Of a stretch of DNA of 7,223 nucleotides, positions 1 through 5,223 are shown one piece after another. This stretch comes from Thermoflexales bacterium (GTDB lineage Bacteria; Chloroflexota; Anaerolineae; J036; Brachytrichaceae): the NCBI GenBank assembly GCA_017998555.1, contig JAGOCU010000110.1:1-7223 (forward strand), written 5' to 3'. The notes below the pieces were generated by a model. That model made no database searches and was not told the DNA's origin. It worked only from the letters and a program-made list of their open reading frames with translations. Each line of letters starts with the position of its first letter. Positions within the stretch are counted from its first letter, which is position 1. Made by a program: the position numbers and the translations under genes.

Positions 1-149
1 TGAGCATGGTGCGTTTGGCCGAGGAGGCCGAGCGCTGGCTGGGCAAGCCGGTCATCGCCATCAACGCGGCAACCTGGTGGTGGGCGCTGCGCCAGAACGG
101 GATCGAGGACAAGGTCTACGGCGCCGGCCGGCTGCTGCGGGAGTTCTAG
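1..149 (+). CDS. Maleate isomerase / arylmalonate decarboxylase-like protein, C-terminal fragment
   Basis: Only the last 48 codons are present, read in frame from base 3 to the TAG at 147-149; the start lies outside the window. The visible tail contains LGKPVIAINAATWWWALR followed by a Gly-Ile-Glu-Asp stretch and ends GAGRLLREF. A 'LGKPV(I/V)..N.AT.W..LR..GI.D...G.G.LL' ending is typical of the Asp/Glu racemase superfamily branch that includes maleate cis-trans isomerase and arylmalonate decarboxylase. Family members normally carry two catalytic cysteines; neither lies in this fragment, so activity cannot be judged. The family isomerises maleate to fumarate, or decarboxylates or racemises related diacids, in the cytoplasm. 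It converges on the monooxygenase gene, with a long hairpin 13 nt after its stop codon. The family call is fairly secure; the exact reaction is not. Confidence 0.72.
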   Translation, partial: SMVRLAEEAERWLGKPVIAINAATWWWALRQNGIEDKVYGAGRLLREF

Positions 150-162
150 CGCGCAACAACAA

Positions 163-221
163 GAGTCTGGAGAGAGCGCAGCCCCCGCGCTTCGCGCGGG
201 GACTGCGCTCTCTCCAGACTC
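163..221. terminator. Long hairpin between convergent genes, probable bidirectional terminator
   Basis: Bases 163-181 pair perfectly with 203-221 (19 bp). After one C-A mismatch (182/202), 183-190 pair with 194-201 (8 bp) around the loop TTC, for 27 base pairs in total. It starts 13 nt after the stop of the upstream gene and ends 14 nt before the stop codon of the convergent monooxygenase, so it is centred between the two 3' ends. No T-tract follows on either strand, so it is not a textbook intrinsic terminator. Symmetric placement still makes transcript ending or 3'-end protection for both genes the likeliest role. Its apex, CCCGCGCTTCGCGCGGG (184-200), recurs in reverse orientation at 1474-1490. 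Confidence 0.75.
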
Positions 222-235
222 CTGCTGGGTGGCGC

Positions 236-1423
236 CTAGATCCGCGCGTCCAGCATTGCCGCGCGCAGGAGATGGGCACGGTGGCGGACGGGGTCGGCGG
301 CCTCGGCTCGCAACACCGCGTTGCGCTCCAGGCGCTCGTTCAAGTCGCGGGCGTTCATCCAGCGCGAGCTCTGGTCCGTGACCTGCTGGACGAGTTCGAG
401 CGCCACCCGCCGGCGCTCATGGGCGTAGGCGTCCAGCAGCGCCTCGGAATCGCCGCCCTCCGCAATGGCTCCAAACGCGGCAGCCAAAGCATGCGCGTCG
501 TGGATGCCGCTGTTCATCCCCATTCCCCCGGTCGGATTGTTGACATGGGCGGCGTCGCCGGCCAGGACGACCCGCCCGCGCCGGAACGTGTCGGCCACCC
601 GTCGATGCACGGTGTAGGTTGAGCGCTGCAGGATCGGGATCGGCCCGGTCTGGACGCCAATCAGATGGGCGAAGCGGTTCTGGATGGCGTTGTCGGTCAG
701 CGCAATGGCCTCGTCCTCCTCCTCGGCCAGCCGAAACACCACCCGCACCACGTCCGGCAGACGCATCAGGATCACCCACTCGTGCGGGTCGAAGATGTAG
801 CTGACCGGCCCCATGCTCGGAAAGATGGGCGTGAAGTCAAAACGTGTGGCGATCAGTAGAAAGCGGTCGGTGTAGGTCGCGCCCTCGAAGCTCAGCCCAA
901 GACCTTTGCGGACGGCGCTGCGGGCGCCGTCCGCCCCGACCAGATAGTCACTGGTCTCCGCGCGCGGCCCGGCGGGCGTGTCAAACGTTGCGAGAACGCC
1001 ATCCGGCCCTGTCTCGAAGCCGGTCAGGGAGTGATCGAAGCGGACATCGGCCAGACCGGTGGCGCGCAGCGCGTCGAGCATAATCGGGGTGACGGCGCTC
1101 TGCGGGCATTGCAGGCGGAACGGGAAGGGCGTATCCCCGGCGATCCGGGCATAGTCGAACTCGGCCACCCGGGTGCGCGTCTCACGCTCCCAGTACTGCA
1201 GTCTATCGACCTGAAAGCCCCGGGCGATGATGGCATCGGCGACGCCCCATTCGCGCAGCATCTCAAGCGTGGGCGGATGCCAGGTGCTGGCGCGGGCCTC
1301 GCTGCCGAGCCCGGATTGAGCCTCGCGCACGCGCACGGCGATGCCGCGGCGAGACAGCGCCAGAGCGAGGGACAAGCCAACCGGCCCGGCGCCGGCGATG
1401 AGGAGTGAGGGTGACTTGATCAT
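236..1423 (-). CDS. FAD-dependent monooxygenase (aromatic hydroxylase family)
   Basis: This encodes a 395-residue flavoprotein of the FAD_binding_3 / p-hydroxybenzoate hydroxylase-like family. Such enzymes use NAD(P)H and O2 to hydroxylate aromatic or heteroaromatic substrates in the cytoplasm. Three family motifs are intact: the N-terminal Rossmann motif GAGPVG (residues 11-16) with an acidic residue (E34) ending the second strand; the DG motif in GADGARS (163-169); and the GD motif in GDAAH (289-293) followed by NPTGGMGMN (296-304), which contacts FAD. The length fits a single-domain enzyme; the C-terminal thioredoxin-like domain of phenol hydroxylases is absent. The ATG at 1423 puts GxGxxG at the usual distance from the N-terminus, although no clear Shine-Dalgarno precedes it (the upstream bases read GCGCGAAACAAC). 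It is divergent from the sugar transporter and convergent with the isomerase-like gene. Isomerase and flavin hydroxylase genes occur together in nicotinate and aromatic-acid catabolism, but the substrate here is unknown. Confidence 0.9.
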   Translation of the reverse strand: MIKSPSLLIAGAGPVGLSLALALSRRGIAVRVREAQSGLGSEARASTWHPPTLEMLREWGVADAIIARGFQVDRLQYWERETRTRVAEFDYARIAGDTPFPFRLQCPQSAVTPIMLDALRATGLADVRFDHSLTGFETGPDGVLATFDTPAGPRAETSDYLVGADGARSAVRKGLGLSFEGATYTDRFLLIATRFDFTPIFPSMGPVSYIFDPHEWVILMRLPDVVRVVFRLAEEEDEAIALTDNAIQNRFAHLIGVQTGPIPILQRSTYTVHRRVADTFRRGRVVLAGDAAHVNNPTGGMGMNSGIHDAHALAAAFGAIAEGGDSEALLDAYAHERRRVALELVQQVTDQSSRWMNARDLNERLERNAVLRAEAADPVRHRAHLLRAAMLDARI

Positions 1424-1455
1424 GTTGTTTCGCGCAAATCGCTATTCCAAACATC

Positions 1456-1509
1456 CTCGGCGCGATCACCATTCCCGCGCGAAGCGCGGGAATGGTGATC
1501 GCGCCCGAG
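1456..1509. repeat. Long perfect hairpin in a divergent promoter region
   Basis: Bases 1459-1480 pair with 1484-1505 without a mismatch (22 bp) around the loop GAA. Three more pairs (1456-1458 with 1507-1509) form if C1506 bulges. The apex CCCGCGCGAAGCGCGGG (1474-1490) is the exact reverse complement of the apex of the hairpin at 184-200; the lower stems differ. It looks like a terminator without a T-tract, yet it lies upstream of both neighbouring genes: 33 bp before the monooxygenase start and 16 bp before the -35 box of the transporter promoter. It could insulate the two divergent units, act as a leader hairpin of the monooxygenase transcript, or be a mobile palindromic repeat. The sequence does not decide between these. 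Confidence 0.8.
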
Positions 1510-1512
1510 CAC

Positions 1513-1524
1513 TTACTAAACTGG
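1513..1524. promoter_or_regulatory. Operator-like half of a 12-bp inverted pair, next to the -35 box
   Basis: TTACTAAACTGG here is the exact reverse complement of CCAGTTTAGTAA at 1633-1644. It directly abuts the -35 hexamer, a position where a bound repressor would block RNA polymerase. The centre-to-centre distance to its partner is 120 bp, so one oligomeric regulator could bind both and loop the promoter. Sugar-transport operons are commonly controlled by LacI- or ROK-family repressors binding such sites. No regulator gene is in the window, so the family is a guess. Confidence 0.55.
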
Positions 1525-1553
1525 TTGACAAAGACCGATATTGGTGGTATAGA
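1525..1553 (+). promoter_or_regulatory. Sigma-70-type promoter for the transporter operon
   Basis: A perfect -35 box TTGACA (1525-1530) is followed after exactly 17 bp by TATAGA (1548-1553), which matches four of six bases of the -10 consensus. The expected transcription start is near 1560, giving a leader of about 230 nt before the binding-protein ATG. It is the best promoter match I found in the window and points toward the transporter genes. An operator-like element touches its upstream edge. Confidence 0.72.
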
Positions 1554-1632
1554 TTGGGGTAATTCGGCGCCGGCCCACCAGCATCTACGATCTGGGGCAC
1601 GGCGCTCTTTCGTGCAGGGAGGTGGTTTATCG

Positions 1633-1644
1633 CCAGTTTAGTAA
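1633..1644. promoter_or_regulatory. Operator-like partner element in the transporter leader
   Basis: CCAGTTTAGTAA is a perfect inverted copy of 1513-1524 and lies about 75 bp downstream of the predicted transcription start. It contains the odd-centred palindrome TTTAGTAAA (1637-1645), which resembles a regulator half-site. It is also flanked by GGTTT (1624-1628) and AAACC (1644-1648). Downstream operators of this kind can act as roadblocks or looping anchors. Confidence 0.5.
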
Positions 1645-1780
1645 AACCTAACCCCATGTGCGTAATTGATATGTGAGCAAAGCTACCACGAGGTGGCGCG
1701 GTCCGCAAGGTGAGCCTCGTCTCGTGCAGCTTCTCAGTTCCGTCTGGTCGCAAGGCCAGCATGTGTTCGAGAAACAAAAG

Positions 1781-1790
1781 AGGAAAGAGG
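1781..1790 (+). promoter_or_regulatory. Ribosome-binding site of the binding-protein gene
   Basis: The purine-rich AGGAAAGAGG ends two bases before the ATG at 1793. The AGGA part sits 8 nt and the GAGG part 2 nt from the start. This Shine-Dalgarno-like stretch, together with the signal peptide that follows, selects 1793 over the in-frame GTG at 1673. Confidence 0.7.
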
Positions 1791-1792
1791 AA

Positions 1793-3094
1793 ATGAACAA
1801 GAAGATTGCCCTTGGATCGCTGTTGCTTGTTAGCAGCATGATCCTGTCGGCCTGCGGCGCTGCCGCGACGCCGACTGCCGTCCCCCCCAAGCCGACCGAA
1901 GCGCCGAAGCCGGCCGCTACCGCGGTTCCCCCGACCGCCGCCCCCGCGCCGACCGCCGTTCCCCCCACCGCCGTCCCGCCGACCGCCACGCCGAAGCCCG
2001 TTGAGGTGACCTTCTGGCACGCGTATGGCACAGGGAGCGCCGAGGAAGTTGCGATGGGCGAACTGGTCAAGACCGCCGCCGCCTCGCCCGATCTGGCCGG
2101 CATCAAGATCAACGTGCTGCAGATTCCGTTCAACGACATCTTCAACAAGTACCGCACGGACGTCGCCGCCGGCGGTGGCCCGAACATGTTCATCGCGCCG
2201 AACGACAGCCTGGGCGATGACGCCCGCGGCAAGCTGATCGCCGATATCACCGATCTGGCCAAGGGCAAGCTCGACGGCTATACCAAGCTCTCCATCGAGG
2301 GCATGAGCCTCGACGGCAAGCTGTATGGCATTCCCGAGACGGCCAAGGCCGTGGCGATGTACTACAACAAGGATCTGGTCAAGGAAGTGCCGAAGACCAC
2401 CGACGACTTCCTCAAGGCCGTGCAGGGCGGGGCCAAGCTCAGCCTCTCGCTCGGTTGCTACCATCAGTGGGGCTTCTACAACGGATACGGCGCCAAGGTC
2501 TTCGATGACAAGGCCGCCTTTGTCAACACCCCCGAGAACCAGGCCAATCTGTCGGCCGCCTACAAGTTCCTGAATGACTGGTGGGCGCTGGCCAAGAAGG
2601 CTGGCATTCCCAAGACCGATGCCGATGCCGCCGCTCCCTTCAAGGAAGGCAAGATCGGCGCGACGACCAACGGCAACTGGGCGTTGGGCGACTATCAGAA
2701 GGCGCTCGGCGACAAGCTCGGCATCGCCGCCCTGCCCGCCGGCCCGAAGGGCCCGGCCACCCCGCTGCTCGGCATCGATGGCTTCTACTTCAACCCGAAC
2801 AACAAAGCCGACACCGCCCAGGCGGCGCTGAAGGTTGCGCTGTTCCTGACCAACGCCGCCAGCCAGAAAGTCATGGCTGAGAAGGCCGGCCACGTGCCCG
2901 TCCGCACCGGCGTGACCTACAACAACCCCGGCGTCAAGGCGTTCGAGGATGTTCTGGCCGTCAGCCAGGTTCGCCCGCAGGCCGTCAGCATGGGCAAGTA
3001 CTGGGGCAACTTCTGCGGCGATGGCGACATGTTCGACAAGGGTGTCGCCCCGGCCGAGTTCGTGAAGAAGGCCTTCGAAGGCGCCGTTAAGTAA
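1793..3094 (+). CDS. Lipoprotein sugar-binding protein of a CUT1 (maltose-type) ABC transporter
   Basis: This 433-residue extracytoplasmic solute-binding protein (SBP family 1, MalE-like) would capture a sugar, probably a maltooligosaccharide or related oligosaccharide, and deliver it to the permeases encoded next. A lipoprotein signal peptide (MNKK, a hydrophobic stretch, then lipobox LSAC) predicts acylation of C21. Residues 22-69 form a Pro/Thr/Ala-rich linker, and the binding domain starts near residue 70 (VEVTFWHAYG). Family-typical stretches are LDGKLYGIPETAKAVAMYYN, the glycine/alanine-rich hinge region near GKIGATTNGNWALGDY, and LLGIDGFYFNPN, which parallels the late maltose-binding segment. 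Two cysteines remain in the mature domain (C222, C408). The gene is first in the operon, behind a strong promoter, and is followed by stacked hairpins that may set a high binding-protein-to-permease ratio. The sugar itself cannot be read from sequence; a CUT1 oligosaccharide role is supported by the MalG-type partner. Confidence 0.92.
   Translation: MNKKIALGSLLLVSSMILSACGAAATPTAVPPKPTEAPKPAATAVPPTAAPAPTAVPPTAVPPTATPKPVEVTFWHAYGTGSAEEVAMGELVKTAAASPDLAGIKINVLQIPFNDIFNKYRTDVAAGGGPNMFIAPNDSLGDDARGKLIADITDLAKGKLDGYTKLSIEGMSLDGKLYGIPETAKAVAMYYNKDLVKEVPKTTDDFLKAVQGGAKLSLSLGCYHQWGFYNGYGAKVFDDKAAFVNTPENQANLSAAYKFLNDWWALAKKAGIPKTDADAAAPFKEGKIGATTNGNWALGDYQKALGDKLGIAALPAGPKGPATPLLGIDGFYFNPNNKADTAQAALKVALFLTNAASQKVMAEKAGHVPVRTGVTYNNPGVKAFEDVLAVSQVRPQAVSMGKYWGNFCGDGDMFDKGVAPAEFVKKAFEGAVK
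1856..1999 (+). repeat. Pro/Thr-rich linker repeat with poly-C tracts
   Basis: This segment encodes residues 22-69 of the binding lipoprotein. AVPP recurs four times (residues 29-32, 44-47, 55-58 and 60-63), usually followed by Thr. The DNA has C runs of 7 (1882-1888), 5 (1928-1932), 5 (1941-1945) and 6 (1961-1966). Such linkers tether the binding domain away from the membrane and are common in Chloroflexota lipoproteins. The repeats make the length likely to vary between strains. Confidence 0.75.
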
Positions 3095-3102
3095 GTCTAT
3101 CG

Positions 3103-3132
3103 TCGGGCGGCCGCCCCGACGGGGCCGCCCGA
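3103..3132 (+). terminator. GC-rich hairpin just after the binding-protein gene
   Basis: Bases 3103-3112 are perfectly complementary to 3123-3132 (10 bp). An alternative fold keeps 3103-3110 paired with 3125-3132 and adds CCCC/GGGG (3114-3117 with 3121-3124) across a bulge. It begins 8 nt after the stop codon. There is no T-tract, so partial termination or protection of the upstream mRNA from 3' decay is as likely as full termination. Confidence 0.6.
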
Positions 3133-3134
3133 TC

Positions 3135-3148
3135 CGTCTCTCAAGACG
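3135..3148 (+). other. Small hairpin between two larger hairpins
   Basis: CGTCT (3135-3139) pairs with AGACG (3144-3148) around the 4-nt loop CTCA. The stem is only 5 bp and would mean little alone. It fills the gap between the hairpins at 3103-3132 and 3149-3192 almost exactly, so the transcript can fold continuously across the spacer. Confidence 0.35.
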
Positions 3149-3192
3149 AGCGCAAGGAGCGACAGAATTCCAATTCTGCCGCTCCTTGCGCT
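3149..3192 (+). terminator. Long hairpin in the binding-protein / permease spacer
   Basis: Bases 3149-3161 pair with 3180-3192 (13 bp). After a single A-C mismatch (3162/3179), 3163-3169 pair with 3172-3178 up to a CC apex that will open somewhat. The stem is followed by TTTAT (3192-3196), the nearest thing to a T-tract among the hairpins here. It lies 33 nt before the permease start and within the operon, so it is best read as a leaky terminator or mRNA-processing barrier that lowers permease expression relative to the binding protein. Confidence 0.68.
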
Positions 3193-3225
3193 TTATCCGC
3201 CCGACTCATTCAAAGAGCAGCGCAT

Positions 3226-4251
3226 ATGGCAACAACAACCCTCGGCGCGCGCAAGCCGGCTCCACGGCGAAGCAAAGCGAATCAGCAAAGCTACGCCTAC
3301 CTGTATCTGATCCCGGCGTTTGCGGTCATGCTGGTGATCGCTTTCTATCCGCTGGTCTATCAATTCATTGTCTCGTTCACCGACTTCGCAACAAAGGATC
3401 TGCGGGGCGGCCTGCAGTCACCGAATTTGAAGTTCATCGGCCTGCAGAACTATTCTGATATCGCGACCGGCGGCCTGCCCGTCCAGAACTTCGAGTTCTT
3501 CCGGGTCCTCGCCTTTGACTTCTGGTGGGCGATTTCGAACGTTGCGCTGCACGTGCCCGCCGGTGTTCTGATCGCCGTCCTGCTCAACACGCAGGGGCTG
3601 TGGTTCAAGAAGATCTACCGGGCGATCTATATTCTGCCGGTCGTCTTCCCCGCGATCGTTGTCGCCACCGTTTGGCGCAATATTTTCGATTCTCAGTATG
3701 GGGCGATGAACCAGGCCCTGACCTCGATCGGGCAGTTGTTTGGGGCGATTGACCCCGTGCGGCTGCGCTGGCTCGAGGAATACGCCCAGCCCATTCCCTT
3801 TCTTTTCCCGGGTGTTCCGCTGGTATGGGCCTATTACGCGATGATGATCGCGAACTTCTGGCTGGGCTGGCCGTTTATGTGCGTGGTCACGACCGGCGCA
3901 TTGCAGTCCATCCCCAAGGAGTTGTATGAGGCGGCCGAGATCGACGGCGCGTCGGGATCGCAGCAATTCTGGAATATCACCGTGCCGCTGCTCCGGCCGG
4001 CGATCGTTCCGGCCGCGGTGCTGGGCTTTAACACCACCTTCAACCTGTTCGGGCTGGTGTTCTTTATGACGGGCGGCGGTCCCGCCCGCGCGACCGAGCT
4101 GCTGGTGACCTTCGCCTACGACCTGGTCCGCAACCTGCGCCTGTACGGTCCGGCGGCCGCCTTCTCGGTCATCATCTTCATCGTGTCGACGATCATCTTC
4201 CTGATCACGAACCGAATCACCCGGGCAACCGAGTCCTACGATGCGGCTTAA
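3226..4251 (+). CDS. MalF-like ABC sugar transporter permease
   Basis: This 341-residue inner-membrane permease (BPD_transp_1 family, CUT1 class) would pair with the next gene product to form the sugar channel. Hydrophobic segments lie near residues 22-50, 100-121, 131-155, 200-223, 257-280 and 309-328, giving six likely membrane spans. The ATPase-coupling EAA loop is clear: ELYEAAEIDGAS (232-243), with the downstream conserved proline region at VPLLRP (253-258). The long loop after span 1 and LKFIGLQNY (68-76) are typical of MalF/UgpA-type subunits. E. coli MalF is longer because of extra N-terminal spans and a large periplasmic domain that are absent here. The ATG at 3226 has only a weak upstream AAAGAGCAG, and the start is followed by an A/C-rich stretch coding for ATTT. 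It precedes the second permease by 3 nt. I leave the symbol blank because the transported sugar is unproven. Confidence 0.93.
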   Translation: MATTTLGARKPAPRRSKANQQSYAYLYLIPAFAVMLVIAFYPLVYQFIVSFTDFATKDLRGGLQSPNLKFIGLQNYSDIATGGLPVQNFEFFRVLAFDFWWAISNVALHVPAGVLIAVLLNTQGLWFKKIYRAIYILPVVFPAIVVATVWRNIFDSQYGAMNQALTSIGQLFGAIDPVRLRWLEEYAQPIPFLFPGVPLVWAYYAMMIANFWLGWPFMCVVTTGALQSIPKELYEAAEIDGASGSQQFWNITVPLLRPAIVPAAVLGFNTTFNLFGLVFFMTGGGPARATELLVTFAYDLVRNLRLYGPAAAFSVIIFIVSTIIFLITNRITRATESYDAA

Positions 4252-4254
4252 CCC

Positions 4255-5208
4255 ATGGCCACAACAACTGCAAACCCCCTGAAGCGTCTGCTCAGCATGA
4301 ACACGTCCAACGAGAAGGGCGGGCGCGCTCTTCCGCTGGGCCGGCAGCTCTTCCTGCAACTTCTGTGCATCGCGATCGGGATCACGGTCATGTTTCCGAT
4401 CATGTACATCGTGACGCTGTCGCTGAGCTCGAGCGACTCGCGACCCTCGGCGCTGAACCTGATCCCCACCGAGTTCTCGACGGTTGGCTTCCAGAAGGTG
4501 CTTGATCAGCCCACGGCCAACCCGGTGACCTTTGTCGAGCTGTTGCGCAACAGCCTGGCCCTGTCGCTTGGCGTGGCCTCGGCGGCGCTGTTGATCGCGG
4601 TCTCGGCCGCGTATGCGTTTGCGCGCTTCAAATTCGCCGGCCGTCAGTTTCTGATGATGGCGGTCTTCTTTGTCATCCTCATGCCCGGCGTCGGATTGAG
4701 CCTGCCGCTGTATCTGCTCTTCAACGGGGTCAGCATTGTTGATCCCGAATCCGGGCGGGTGGTCTTCAACCTGCGCAACTCGCTCGTCGGGGTGGGCATC
4801 GCGATGATCTCGGGCGCGCTCCCGTTCGCCATCTGGAACCTGAAGGGCTATCTCGACACCATCCCCAAGGAGCTCGAGGAGGCCGCGACGATCGATGGCG
4901 CATCGTTCAATCGGATCTTCTTCCAGATCGTGATCCCGCTCGCCGCCCCGGCCCTGGCGGTGACCTTCTTCCTGAGTTTCATGGGCAACTGGCAGGAGTT
5001 CGCGCTGTCTTGGCTGTTCCTGTCCAATCCGGGCGACTACACCCTGGCCATGACGCTCTACAACATGACCGGCCAGTACGCCACGTCCATTCCCTGGAAT
5101 CGGTTCAGCGCGATGGCCATCATCGTCGCTGCGCCGGTCGCGGTGATCTATGTCGCCCTGCAGAAGCAGATCGTGGGCGGCCTGACTCTGGGTGGTGTGA
5201 AAGGGTAA
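4255..5208 (+). CDS. MalG-like ABC sugar transporter permease
   Basis: This is the second CUT1 permease, 317 residues, with about six membrane spans near 32-57, 100-122, 130-158, 175-195, 226-245 and 284-302. The EAA loop ELEEAATIDGAS (206-217), followed by IPLAAPA (227-233), is the docking site for the ATPase. The C-terminus IVGGLTLGGVKG is the classic ending of MalG subunits, in which the tail reaches toward the ATPase; this is the best evidence for a maltose-type rather than another CUT1 system. The ATG lies 3 nt after the preceding stop codon and has no clear Shine-Dalgarno, so translational coupling is likely. A later in-frame ATG at 4297 (residue 15) is possible. No ATP-binding subunit gene follows; a palindrome and then comEC end the operon. 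A MalK/MsmX-type ATPase encoded elsewhere is therefore inferred. Confidence 0.93.
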   Translation: MATTTANPLKRLLSMNTSNEKGGRALPLGRQLFLQLLCIAIGITVMFPIMYIVTLSLSSSDSRPSALNLIPTEFSTVGFQKVLDQPTANPVTFVELLRNSLALSLGVASAALLIAVSAAYAFARFKFAGRQFLMMAVFFVILMPGVGLSLPLYLLFNGVSIVDPESGRVVFNLRNSLVGVGIAMISGALPFAIWNLKGYLDTIPKELEEAATIDGASFNRIFFQIVIPLAAPALAVTFFLSFMGNWQEFALSWLFLSNPGDYTLAMTLYNMTGQYATSIPWNRFSAMAIIVAAPVAVIYVALQKQIVGGLTLGGVKG

Positions 5209-5223
5209 AGTCCTTTCTCCTCC

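Larger units (their letters stand above)
1424..1792. other. Divergent intergenic control region between monooxygenase and transporter operon
   Basis: This 369-bp stretch carries no convincing gene. From left to right it holds the short untranslated region of the monooxygenase, a long hairpin (1456-1509), an operator-like element (1513-1524) touching a near-consensus promoter (1525-1553), the inverted partner of that element (1633-1644), and the rest of a leader of about 230 nt before the binding-protein start. A GTG at 1673 is in frame with the binding protein, but it has no ribosome-binding site and would bury the signal peptide behind 40 residues. The segment is visibly more AT-rich around 1511-1560 and 1621-1680 than the coding DNA. 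For the monooxygenase I see no clear promoter on the minus strand; the hairpin occupies the place where its -35 region or leader would be. Confidence 0.7.

Noticed and set aside
77..622. 181-codon plus-strand open frame across the first hairpin
   Set aside because: It runs through the end of the isomerase-like gene, the hairpin and antisense to the monooxygenase, with no conserved features.
163..1509. Composite mobile element with the two related hairpins as terminal inverted repeats around the monooxygenase
   Set aside because: Only the 17-nt apex is shared; the stems differ, there is no transposase, and no target-site duplication is seen. Kept only as a shared-apex observation.
1673..1792. 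N-terminal extension of the binding protein from a GTG at 1673
   Set aside because: No ribosome-binding site, and it would place 40 charged residues before a textbook lipoprotein signal peptide; the ATG at 1793 has a good purine-rich site.
1466..2893. 475-codon open frame on the minus strand opposite the binding-protein gene
   Set aside because: It is a Gly/Arg-rich antisense shadow created by high-GC codon use in a well-supported lipoprotein gene, with no recognisable domain.
3418..4359. 313-codon minus-strand open frame across both permeases
   Set aside because: It overlaps two clear permease genes with intact EAA loops, has low-complexity basic composition and spans the gene junction.
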